Shown here in pieces: positions 1 to 7,387 of a stretch of DNA of 9,607 nt. The stretch's first letter is position 1; each line of letters opens with the position of its first letter. A program made the translations under genes and the position numbers. The notes below the pieces were generated by a model, which saw nothing but the letters and a program-made list of their open reading frames with translations, ran no database searches and was not told where the DNA came from. Source of the stretch: Bacteroidota bacterium (lineage in GTDB: Bacteria > Bacteroidota > Bacteroidia > UBA7662); the NCBI GenBank assembly GCA_016868485.1, contig VGGT01000055.1, positions 1-9,607 of the forward strand, written 5' to 3'.

Positions 1-27
1 TTATTGAGACTGTTTGTTATAAGAACA

Positions 28-588
28 ATGTACTTACGACAGCTCCTGAGTCTCTTGCTGTGCGCTGTGGCGTGCAGCGGGTCAAAACCCCAATCACAAC
101 CTACTTTTATGCCTTCTTCCTTTTATGACCTTACAGCCGAAACGCTCGACGGTCAATTTCTTGAATTTTCATCATTCAGAGGCAAAAAGGTATTGTTGGT
201 GAACACCGCATCGGAGTGTGGTTTCACCCCTCAATACGAAGCCCTGCAGGCTATGCACAAGAAGTTTGGCGATCGATTGATCATTGTGGGTTTGCCCACG
301 AATGATTTTGGCGGACAGGAACCTTTAGACAATGCGTCTATCGGTGCCTTTTGCACCCGCAATTTTGGGGTTGATTTCCTGATGCTGCAAAAAAGTTCGA
401 CACGTGGTCCGAATCAGCATCCCGTGTTTGCGTGGCTCACCAAGCAAAGTCTCAACGGGAGAAGTTCGAGTCGGGTATGGTGGAATTTTCAGAAGTATTT
501 GGTCGATGAAAACGGCCAGCTCATCGACTTCTACTACCCGTTCACCAAACCCGATAGTCGCCGAATCGTACGCCACATCGAGGATTAG
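28..588 (+). CDS. Glutathione peroxidase family lipoprotein (Cys type)
   Basis: Thiol peroxidase that reduces hydrogen peroxide or lipid hydroperoxides; bacterial Cys-type members usually draw electrons from thioredoxin rather than glutathione (family knowledge). From the ATG at 28 the protein has 186 residues. Residues 1-15 form a hydrophobic leader ending in AVAC, a plausible though not ideal lipobox, so Cys16 may be lipidated and the enzyme held at a membrane facing the periplasm. The family motifs are intact: NTASECGFTPQY with the peroxidatic Cys64, LPTNDFGGQEP with Gln97, and VWWNFQKYLVD with the Trp and Asn of the catalytic tetrad. Cys109 in FCTRNFG sits where a resolving Cys is expected. 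The frame is open to the window edge and a TTG lies at 4, but the ATG at 28 places the signal peptide correctly. Seven bases separate it from the ketolase gene, suggesting co-transcription. The family call is firm; lipidation is inferred. Confidence 0.9.
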   Translation: MYLRQLLSLLLCAVACSGSKPQSQPTFMPSSFYDLTAETLDGQFLEFSSFRGKKVLLVNTASECGFTPQYEALQAMHKKFGDRLIIVGLPTNDFGGQEPLDNASIGAFCTRNFGVDFLMLQKSSTRGPNQHPVFAWLTKQSLNGRSSSRVWWNFQKYLVDENGQLIDFYYPFTKPDSRRIVRHIED

Positions 589-595
589 AACAGAG

Positions 596-1300
596 ATGAA
601 TGTGCCGGATCGACCAATTCAATTGACGCCTTACCGCTATAGGGGTGTGGTCATTGCCTCTGCTGTATTGCTCTTGTGGACCGTTTCATTGGGATGGGGT
701 TTTTTTTTACCCTTAGACTGGCTCCATCCGTTTACATACGTTCATGTGCTCGTCCAAACCCATTTGTTTACGGGATTGTTCATTACCGCACATGATGCCA
801 TGCACGGCACAGTGGCTCCCCACCAACCAAAATTGAACCGATTTTATGGTCAGATTAGCCTATTGCTGTTTGCTTGCAACAGCTGGTCGCGCCTACTTCC
901 TTCCCACCATGCCCATCACCGCCAACCCGCATCCGAAAACGACCCTGATTTTGGTCCACCTTCGTTTTTACGCTGGTTTTTTCGTTTCATTACTTACTAC
1001 GTTCGGTGGTATCAGATTCTGGTGATGGCCATCTTGTTTAATCTGGCTTCGATTTGGATACCCAAGCCCAATATGGTGGCATTTTATATTATTCCTTCCG
1101 TGTTGAGTCTGCTGCAGCTTTTTTACTTTGGCACCTATTGGCCACACCGCGGAGAACATGACCACAACAACATCCACCGCGCACGTTCTCAGCCCAAAAA
1201 TCATTTCTTAGCCTTCATTACCTGTTATTTCTTTGGTTACCACCATGAACACCATGATCAGCCCGCCGTGCCTTGGTGGCGACTGCCCTATGTGCGCTAA
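596..1300 (+). CDS. crtW: Beta-carotene ketolase, CrtW-like membrane di-iron enzyme
   Basis: Predicted to add 4-keto groups to beta-ionone rings, turning beta-carotene into echinenone and canthaxanthin, or zeaxanthin into astaxanthin, in the inner membrane. The 234-residue protein has the histidine clusters of the fatty-acid desaturase/carotenoid oxygenase superfamily: HDAMH (66-70), HHAHH (104-108) and HHEHH (216-220). FGTYWPHRGE (179-188) and the closing VPWWRLP (226-231) separate CrtW ketolases from ordinary lipid desaturases. Hydrophobic segments lie near residues 17-40, 48-65, 86-98, 139-157 and 160-180. The frame is open upstream into the peroxidase gene, but the ATG at 596, 7 bases after that stop, gives the normal family length. 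The stop is doubled (TAA TAG) and runs straight into the tandem repeat. No crtZ, crtY or crtB is in view, so the pathway must be completed elsewhere. A desaturase of other specificity is the main alternative. Confidence 0.86.
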   Translation: MNVPDRPIQLTPYRYRGVVIASAVLLLWTVSLGWGFFLPLDWLHPFTYVHVLVQTHLFTGLFITAHDAMHGTVAPHQPKLNRFYGQISLLLFACNSWSRLLPSHHAHHRQPASENDPDFGPPSFLRWFFRFITYYVRWYQILVMAILFNLASIWIPKPNMVAFYIIPSVLSLLQLFYFGTYWPHRGEHDHNNIHRARSQPKNHFLAFITCYFFGYHHEHHDQPAVPWWRLPYVR

Positions 1301-1302
1301 TA

Positions 1303-1454
1303 GGAATCAAGCATCATTGGCTCAAGGGAATCAAGCATCAATGGTTCAAGAGAATCAAGCATCATTGGCTCAAGGGAATCAAGGATCAATGGCTTAAGGG
1401 AATCAAGCATCATTGGCTCAAGGGAATCAAGCATCATTGGCTCAAGGGAATCAA
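1303..1454. repeat. 24-bp tandem repeat, six full copies plus 8 bp
   Basis: Six contiguous 24-bp units start at 1303, 1327, 1351, 1375, 1399 and 1423, followed by the first 8 bp of a seventh. The unit begins GGAATCAAGC and ends TTGGCTCAAG. Units 1, 5 and 6 are identical. Unit 2 differs at two positions (15 and 19), unit 3 at one (1) and unit 4 at three (10, 15 and 21). Position 15 is A in units 2 and 4, hinting at an older 48-bp doublet. The pentamer TCAAG occurs twice per unit, 15 bp apart. The array starts 2 bp after the crtW stop and fills most of the 174-bp gap before the receptor gene. Because 24 is a multiple of three, the frame ending at 1464 reads through as GIKHHWLK repeats with only a TTG start. 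A second frame gives a 35-codon ATG ORF at 1290-1397. The unit differences are mostly amino-acid changing in every + frame, so I do not call it coding. Confidence 0.95.
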
Positions 1455-1474
1455 ATACAAATGAATGTACACTA

Positions 1475-3910
1475 ATGCTGAAAAATAATCACATCAGACT
1501 CGTTCTGTCCATCTTCTTGATGTTCTATGGGATGCGGGTCGTTTATGGGCAAACCGGAGAAATCCGCGGCCAAGTCAAAAATTCGTCGACCAATGAAGCC
1601 ATTTCCTTCGCCAACATCCTCATTCAGGGAACAACGAACGGCACCACCAGCGATGATCGGGGCAATTTTCGTTTGTCGGCCCTAAAGCCTGGCTACTACA
1701 GTCTTCAAATCAGCTATTTGGGATTCAAAACCCGAACAATTCTCGACATCCAGGTGCTTGGTTCACGTCCGGCCATCGTGAATGTGGAGTTGGAAGAAGA
1801 TGTCCGTAAGCTGGAAGCCGTTGAGATTAAAGCATCTCCCTACACCCGATTGGAAGAAAGCCCGGTCTCGATCAATACACTAGGGGTGTCTGAAATACAA
1901 AGAAACCCAGGAGGCAACCGCGACATCAGCAAGGCCGTTCAATCACTCCCCGGGGTGTCGAGTGGGGTGAGCTTCAGGAACGACATCATCATACGCGGCG
2001 GTGCGCCCAACGAAAATCGATTTTACCTCGATGGGGTGGAGGTTCCGGTCATCAACCATTTCGCCACCCAAGGGAGCTCCGGGGGTCCGGTTGGAATCAT
2101 CAATGTCGATATGATCCGAGAGGTCGACTTCTTTTCAGGAGCGTTTCCGGCCAATCGCGGCAACACCCTCAGTTCCGTTTTTGAATTCAAACAGAAAGAC
2201 CCGCGCACCGATCAAAAGAGTTTTAGGGCCATCGTGGGCGCAAGCGATATGGGACTCATAGCCGAGGGTCCGATCAGCGATAAAACCTCCTATGTTGTGT
2301 CGGCAAGACGTTCCTATCTGCAATTCCTTTTCGCCGCGATCGGCCTGCCCTTTCTGCCTACCTTCAATGGTTTTCAGGCCAAAATCAAACATAAAATTGA
2401 TAACCGCAATGAAATCAGCTTCGTCGGGCTCGGGAGCATCGATCAGTTCAGTTTGAATACCGGACTCAACCTGAGCCTCGACCCTTTACAGAACCCGGAA
2501 GTAGATTCTGCATTGGTTGAGCAGCAGCGTTATATTTTAGGGTACCTACCGGTGACCACACAATGGCATTATACCAACGGCCTGGTCTATAAGCGATACG
2601 GACAGAATGGCTATAAAACATTCGTCTTGAGCAGAAATATGCTGAATAATGTAAGCTATAAACACCCGGGCAATGATGAAAGCCAAGCGCGCATTCAAGA
2701 TTATTTGAGCCAAGAAAGTGAGAATCACTTCCGCTATGAGCATCTTCTACGCAAAGGGTCTTGGAAAGTCAATTACGGGATCAACCTTGATCGGGCACGG
2801 TATACGGTAAGAAATACCTCTCGTGAATTGCAGCGCGATTCGCTGGTGGTGCGCAGATTCGAAAGTAAAATTTCCCTAACCCGTTACGGCCTTTTTGGTC
2901 AGGTTTCACGATCGCTTGCCGATGAACGAATCCAGTTGAGTGGTGGATTGAGAATGGACGGCAATACATATTCCACAGAAATGCAGAATCCGCTCGACCA
3001 ACTTTCCCCCCGATTGGCCATGTCCTGGCGCTTGGGCAGCGCCCTGAGTTTCAACGCTCATTGGGGTCGATACTTTCAATTACCACCTTACACAGTAATG
3101 GGTTACCGTGATGGGAATGGCAATTTGGTGAACAGCCTAAATGGCTTGCAATACATGGCCGCCAACCACACGGTGGCTGGTTGGGAGTTTTTGGGACGCA
3201 ATAATTTCCGTTCAACGATCGAAGGATTCTATAAGCGCTACAGCCAATATCCCTTTCTCACGGATCAGCAAATCAGTTTGGCCAACCTCGGGGGTGATTT
3301 CGGTGTGATTGGAAACGCTCCTGCATTGAGTACAGGTCGGGGTCGAAGTTATGGCATCGAGTACATGGCACAACAGAAGCTCTACAAGGGCACCTATGGT
3401 ATTTTGGCCTACACTTGGGTGCGATCGGAGTTTGAGGACGCTGATGGGCAATTTATACCATCGTCGTGGGACAACCGCCATATCCTCACGCTCACCGCAG
3501 GGAAAATATTCGCCAACAATTGGGAATTGGGCATGCGTTATCGCTATGTAGGTGGCGCCCCTACAACCCCATACGCAACTTACGCGCTGGATACGGCCGT
3601 TTGGAACGCTTTTGGTCGCGCCGTTTTCGATTTTGGTCGACTCAACTCAGAGCGGGCTGGAGCCACACAACAACTCGACATTCGAATCGATAAAAAATGG
3701 AACTACACGAATTGGGCACTAAATCTATATCTGGATATTCAGAATCTATTGAACCAGCAAACACGCTTTCCGGATGTGTGGGTGGCTCAAACCGATGCAG
3801 ACGGAAGGCCCATTTTGGATCATGAAAATCCGGGACGTTACCAAAAATCACTCATTCCCAATACGGTGGGTACCCGTTTGCCTACCATAGGAATTATTGT
3901 GGATTTCTAG
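1475..3910 (+). CDS. TonB-dependent outer-membrane receptor
   Basis: An 811-residue outer-membrane barrel that imports a ligand using TonB-ExbBD energy; the substrate cannot be read from the sequence. Residues 1-25 are a signal peptide, probably cut after VYG. Residues 27-110 form a carboxypeptidase-regulatory-like beta sandwich (GEIRGQVKN, YLGFKTR) common in Bacteroidota receptors. The plug domain follows at about 125-240, with SKAVQSLPGVSSG, NDIIIRGGAPNENRFYLDG and the DMIREVDFFSGAFPANRG segment. From about 245 to the end is the beta barrel, finishing in GIIVDF with the terminal aromatic expected for outer-membrane insertion. There is no SusD-like partner and no FecI/FecR pair, so it is not a classic SusCD polysaccharide locus. 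It lies 20 bases after the 24-bp repeat and has no recognisable promoter of its own, so it may depend on read-through from crtW or on an element within the repeat. The ATG at 1475 fits the signal peptide. Confidence 0.92.
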   Translation: MLKNNHIRLVLSIFLMFYGMRVVYGQTGEIRGQVKNSSTNEAISFANILIQGTTNGTTSDDRGNFRLSALKPGYYSLQISYLGFKTRTILDIQVLGSRPAIVNVELEEDVRKLEAVEIKASPYTRLEESPVSINTLGVSEIQRNPGGNRDISKAVQSLPGVSSGVSFRNDIIIRGGAPNENRFYLDGVEVPVINHFATQGSSGGPVGIINVDMIREVDFFSGAFPANRGNTLSSVFEFKQKDPRTDQKSFRAIVGASDMGLIAEGPISDKTSYVVSARRSYLQFLFAAIGLPFLPTFNGFQAKIKHKIDNRNEISFVGLGSIDQFSLNTGLNLSLDPLQNPEVDSALVEQQRYILGYLPVTTQWHYTNGLVYKRYGQNGYKTFVLSRNMLNNVSYKHPGNDESQARIQDYLSQESENHFRYEHLLRKGSWKVNYGINLDRARYTVRNTSRELQRDSLVVRRFESKISLTRYGLFGQVSRSLADERIQLSGGLRMDGNTYSTEMQNPLDQLSPRLAMSWRLGSALSFNAHWGRYFQLPPYTVMGYRDGNGNLVNSLNGLQYMAANHTVAGWEFLGRNNFRSTIEGFYKRYSQYPFLTDQQISLANLGGDFGVIGNAPALSTGRGRSYGIEYMAQQKLYKGTYGILAYTWVRSEFEDADGQFIPSSWDNRHILTLTAGKIFANNWELGMRYRYVGGAPTTPYATYALDTAVWNAFGRAVFDFGRLNSERAGATQQLDIRIDKKWNYTNWALNLYLDIQNLLNQQTRFPDVWVAQTDADGRPILDHENPGRYQKSLIPNTVGTRLPTIGIIVDF

Positions 3911-3926
3911 GAGCATTCGGTCTTTC

Positions 3927-4100
3927 TTACGACTGATTGCGCAATTTATCGATTTCCAAGGCCAATTCCTCAGCTTCGGCTCTTTTTTGGTCGGATGCCT
4001 TGCGATCGGTGGTCGATAGTCGATACGATTCTTCCAATAATTGGCGGTAACGAAGCTCCAATGCCTCGATTGGTGATTTTTTCTTGAAGAAGTTAAACAT
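3927..4100 (-). CDS. Small Lacal_2735-family-like protein, function unknown
   Basis: A 57-residue basic and acidic protein starting MFNFFKKKSP and continuing as one predicted helix or coiled coil rich in Lys, Glu and Leu, with the motif LSTTDRKASDQKRAEAEEL at about 28-46. This matches my memory of the short Lacal_2735-type proteins found widely in marine Bacteroidota, whose role is unknown. The start is the ATG at 4100; the frame extends to a TTG at 4127, but the family begins at MFN-FFKKKSP. No signal peptide or membrane segment is seen. It lies 40 bases downstream of the DUF2520 gene on the same strand and may share its transcript. Its stop is 16 bases from the stop of the convergent receptor gene, and no hairpin terminator is evident between them. 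The gene call is fairly sure and the family name moderately so. Confidence 0.72.
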   Translation of the reverse strand: MFNFFKKKSPIEALELRYRQLLEESYRLSTTDRKASDQKRAEAEELALEIDKLRNQS

Positions 4101-4140
4101 CGCAACAGAACGTTTATAGGTCCACAAAGTTTGGGTTCAG

Positions 4141-4956
4141 CTATTTTCCATCCGCATGCTTCAAACCAATGAGGTCAGAAAAAAGCCTGTAGAGGGCAGC
4201 CAATGCAGGTTGTTCGGAAACCTCAAGCTGTTGCCGTGCTACAGTTTCGCGATCACCACGCGATGCCGGGCCGGTTTGGCGATCATGAAGGTTTGAGGCC
4301 TCCATGAAATCGCCCATCAGTTGCTGCAAAATAGGCCCCAACAAGCGGGGATCCCCACCTCTTGCTCTGAGCCACTCACTGGTTTCGGCCAAAAGAAACA
4401 GGGAAAAGTTGGCTGAGCCGACTGCCGAAAGATGGTAGGCCTTTCTCAGCGTTGAATTCGTTTGAATCACCACATGAGATATGCATTGCGCGAGTTCAGC
4501 AATTTGGTTGGTGCATTCGGGATCAGATCCCTCTACAAACAAGGGCGTGTTCGGCCAATCCACCCCCCGTTCACGCCTAAGGGATGCCAAAGGCCACAAA
4601 ACGCCGCATCTTGGATGGGGCGTTAGCTGATCTAGATGGCCCGATCCAGAAGCGTGCAACACGATGGAATGGGGATTAACCTTTATGTGTTGTGCGCATT
4701 CGGCAATTGCAGCGTCGCTCACCGCCAGAAGGACGAAATCCGCTTCTGGCCAATGCTCCGTTTCATCCGACAGGGGGCTTGTTAATAAACGGGTGGCAAG
4801 AGACTGTGCAGAGGAACGCTTCCGCGCCCAAACCCCCACGCAATGTACGCCCGCATCCGTCAGAGCCTCGCCCATTTGCCAAGCCAGATGTCCACTCCCC
4901 ACCATGATCAATCGAGTCGGTGTTCGACTGGGGTCGATATCAGCCTGGGTTGTCAT
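4141..4956 (-). CDS. Rossmann-fold DUF2520 protein, putative NAD(P)-binding oxidoreductase
   Basis: A 271-residue cytosolic protein. Residues 14-125 form a Rossmann domain: RLIMVGSGHLAWQMGEAL (15-32) carries the GxGxxA nucleotide loop, followed by FVLLAVSDAAI (74-84) and IVLHASGSGHLDQL (98-111). The second half is a helical DUF2520 domain with RKAYHLSAVGSANFS (171-185) and the hallmark QTGPASRGD (227-235). The architecture resembles ketopantoate reductase and F420-dependent NADP reductases, but the substrate is not established for this group. The ATG at 4956 is chosen because the Rossmann strand begins soon after it; the start codon lies inside the end of ccmF, giving a 17-base overlap. An ATG at 4986 in the same frame is possible but would add residues with no family support. 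The overlap implies translational coupling to ccmF, although no direct role in cytochrome maturation is known. Confidence 0.85.
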   Translation of the reverse strand: MTTQADIDPSRTPTRLIMVGSGHLAWQMGEALTDAGVHCVGVWARKRSSAQSLATRLLTSPLSDETEHWPEADFVLLAVSDAAIAECAQHIKVNPHSIVLHASGSGHLDQLTPHPRCGVLWPLASLRRERGVDWPNTPLFVEGSDPECTNQIAELAQCISHVVIQTNSTLRKAYHLSAVGSANFSLFLLAETSEWLRARGGDPRLLGPILQQLMGDFMEASNLHDRQTGPASRGDRETVARQQLEVSEQPALAALYRLFSDLIGLKHADGK

Positions 4957-7387
4957 GCTTTGAAATGGAAATCGACCGAGGTCCATTCTTTTCGCGGTGA
5001 CGAACCACCACAGCCATGGACAGCCCCAATGTAGTGAGCACAGCACCCAGCCACAGCAAATTGATCATAGGGAATCGAAGCGCCTTCATGATAATATAAT
5101 CGCGCGGCTCGGGCGCCGCCACAGAAGCAGCCAATTCAATTTGCTTTTTATCGGGGTGAATTCTACGAAAACTCAGGTTAATTCCGGCTTCCGCTTGCAC
5201 ATCATCAAACCGAAATTCGGCACCCTTACGAATGGCATAAACCGGCCTAAGGCGGTAGGACTCCTTCAGCGTCTTCCAGGTGACCTGAGCGGCAACCGCA
5301 ACATCGGCATCTTGGAGTTGAGCTGTTAAATCAACTGGCAATTCAGTGGTGACCCCTTCAAAAATCAAGAGCCCGTCTCGCATCATAACCGTATCTCCCG
5401 AACCCGACAACATCAACGGTTCAGGCGGTCCCCATTCCTTACTGCCAGCAGTCGATTCCTTATCCATCACCTGAGTTACATGGGTGTATAGGTCGCTGAA
5501 TGCATAATGGCGGGTATCGGGTGTGGCAATCAAACCCATCTTAGGGTTAATTTGTGCATTGGGGAGCAGCACAAATCGATCGATTACTTCACCCTTCGGA
5601 TTGAGTTCCTCATACTGCACTCTGTAATAGTGGTTGGGTTCCGCCACAGAATCCCCCAGGTACGTCACGCGATACGGAGGCATATCCAATGCTTCACCTT
5701 TCCAGAGGAGTACATTTTCGCGGTTTTGCTTTTCATCAAATTGTCCGCCGTAGGCGTAACCTGAGCGGTTAACCGATACGACTTCTCTCCTCGAAGAGGA
5801 AATGAGAACACCCATCATCATCAGCGCAAAGCCCATATGTGCCACCGCACCGCCCGATCGAAGCCACTTTTTTCTTTGCTGCCACAGCAATCCGAGGTGA
5901 CCCAGTAGGGCAAGAATGGAGGATGACAGGAGTAGGATGTAGGTCCAGTTTGTGTATCGAAGCGGAATGGCCACAGCCGCTGTGAGCAGAAGGGTGGGGA
6001 TCATCAAAAACAAGAGCCATTTCTTCACCGGTACTGATCTGCTGCCTTTATAGGGAAGTAAATGGGCTAGGGTTCCAAGCAAAAGGATGAGCACGGCGAT
6101 GGGCAATTGCCAACGGTTGTAGTAGGCCACCACATCGGCCGGTGGTGCCATATTGGTGCCAAATAGGCGGTTCCAAACAGGGGTGGATGTGCTAAACAAT
6201 ACCTGAAAGGCACTTAAAGCCATAACCAGTGATCCCATAAAAAGCCAGAACTCCCGCGACCACAGGGGTTCCTCCTGATGTTGACGAGGAAGATGTTTCC
6301 AAGACAGGACCAAAAGCACAGCAGCAGCAATGACAAACGCAAAGAGGAAGACCAAAAGCTGTCCCGACATTCCAAGATCCGTAAAGGCATGCACCGAACT
6401 GTCGCCCAAAATGCCCGAGCGGGTAAGAAAAGTAGCATACAAGACAAGGATATACGATAAGATAATCAAAATGATTGCGGAGGGTAAGGACTGTTTCCTT
6501 TTCTCCCAGGTATGCATCAGGTGTAAGCCACCAACCAAACAAAGCCACGGTATGAGGGAAGCATTTTCAACGGGGTCCCATGCCCAATATCCACCAAAAT
6601 TGAGGGATTCATAGGCCCAAGCTGCGCCCATAACAATACCCGTTCCGAGCATGGCTGTGGCGAATAAGGTCCAGGGAAGCGCGGGTCGCACCCATTCACT
6701 GTATTGACGTGTGGCCAGACCCGCCATGGCATAAGCGAATGGCACCAAGGTCGATGCGAATCCCAGGAAGAGAACAGGGGGATGAATCACCATCCAAGGA
6801 TTTTGAAGCAGCGGATTCAGGCCATTCCCATCGGTGATGAATTTCAGGTAGTCTGCCTGCTGAAAAATAGGCGCCTGCATGCTTTCACGCAGAAGCACAA
6901 ACGGACTGCTCCCAATTTTGATATCGCCCACATAGAGACCAAGGAGCATCGAAGACAACATCAACTGGGCCAAAGAAACGAAAACCATCACAGGCGCCTC
7001 CCATCGACCGGCGGTTCGAATGATGGAAAGACCCAATACCACATTCCAAAACATCCACAACAAAAAACTGCCCTCTTGGCCTTCCCAAAAGGCTGATATG
7101 ATGTAATGGGTTGGCAAGGCGCGTGATGCATGCGACCAGGCGTAATGGTATTCGTAGCGGTGCTGGTAGATCACCACAAAGAGGACCACGCCAATAGAGA
7201 CCACCGCCAAAGTGTGAAGACCGAAGGCCCACCGCCCCAATCCCAGCCAACTCAGTGAGCGCCCGCCTTCGATACCGCGTGTTTGGGCACCAAAGCTGAT
7301 CACCCCAAGCAGCGCCGTAAAAAACGAAAAGAGCACTGCGGCATGCCCGAGTTCACCCGGAAGCAACCATTCACCCGTGTAGGTCAT
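4940..7387 (-). CDS. ccmF: Cytochrome c haem lyase subunit CcmF (CcsA/CcmF family)
   Basis: Inner-membrane protein that takes haem from holo-CcmE and helps attach it to CXXCH motifs of apocytochrome c. The 815 residues contain many membrane helices up to about 530. The family marks are FWEGQEGSFLLW (100-111), NPWMVIHPPVLFLG (196-209) with His202, the tryptophan-rich haem-handling WWD-type motif GGYWAWDPVENAS (265-277), SVHAF with His333, and GGAVAHMGFALMMMG with His517. A soluble periplasmic domain follows at about 532-770, containing LPNAQINPKMGL and DLYTH, and a last helix lies at about 774-794. It is longer than E. coli CcmF (about 647 residues, from memory), mainly through this periplasmic domain. 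The start ATG overlaps the ccmE stop by 4 bases (ATGA), and the 3' end overlaps the DUF2520 gene. Bacteroidota annotations often call this protein CcsA. Confidence 0.93.
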   Translation of the reverse strand: MTYTGEWLLPGELGHAAVLFSFFTALLGVISFGAQTRGIEGGRSLSWLGLGRWAFGLHTLAVVSIGVVLFVVIYQHRYEYHYAWSHASRALPTHYIISAFWEGQEGSFLLWMFWNVVLGLSIIRTAGRWEAPVMVFVSLAQLMLSSMLLGLYVGDIKIGSSPFVLLRESMQAPIFQQADYLKFITDGNGLNPLLQNPWMVIHPPVLFLGFASTLVPFAYAMAGLATRQYSEWVRPALPWTLFATAMLGTGIVMGAAWAYESLNFGGYWAWDPVENASLIPWLCLVGGLHLMHTWEKRKQSLPSAIILIILSYILVLYATFLTRSGILGDSSVHAFTDLGMSGQLLVFLFAFVIAAAVLLVLSWKHLPRQHQEEPLWSREFWLFMGSLVMALSAFQVLFSTSTPVWNRLFGTNMAPPADVVAYYNRWQLPIAVLILLLGTLAHLLPYKGSRSVPVKKWLLFLMIPTLLLTAAVAIPLRYTNWTYILLLSSSILALLGHLGLLWQQRKKWLRSGGAVAHMGFALMMMGVLISSSRREVVSVNRSGYAYGGQFDEKQNRENVLLWKGEALDMPPYRVTYLGDSVAEPNHYYRVQYEELNPKGEVIDRFVLLPNAQINPKMGLIATPDTRHYAFSDLYTHVTQVMDKESTAGSKEWGPPEPLMLSGSGDTVMMRDGLLIFEGVTTELPVDLTAQLQDADVAVAAQVTWKTLKESYRLRPVYAIRKGAEFRFDDVQAEAGINLSFRRIHPDKKQIELAASVAAPEPRDYIIMKALRFPMINLLWLGAVLTTLGLSMAVVVRHREKNGPRSISISKHDNPG

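Noticed and set aside
404..595. N-terminal extension of the ketolase frame into the peroxidase gene
   Set aside because: These codons overlap conserved peroxidase coding sequence, and the product lacks any CrtW-like residues before the ATG at 596.
1303..1454. CRISPR-like array
   Set aside because: The 24-bp units are directly contiguous with no unique spacers, and no cas gene is near.
3911..3926. Bidirectional terminator between the convergent receptor and small-protein genes
   Set aside because: The 16 bases contain no GC-rich hairpin or T-tract, so I cannot support a terminator here.
4957..5046. Longer N-terminus for the DUF2520 protein
   Set aside because: The extra residues (tryptophan-rich) are the out-of-frame reading of the last ccmF helix, and the Rossmann fold starts after the ATG at 4956.
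6192..6548. 118-residue open frame on the minus strand and similar frames within ccmF
   Set aside because: They are alternative-frame readings of the ccmF coding sequence with no independent motif.
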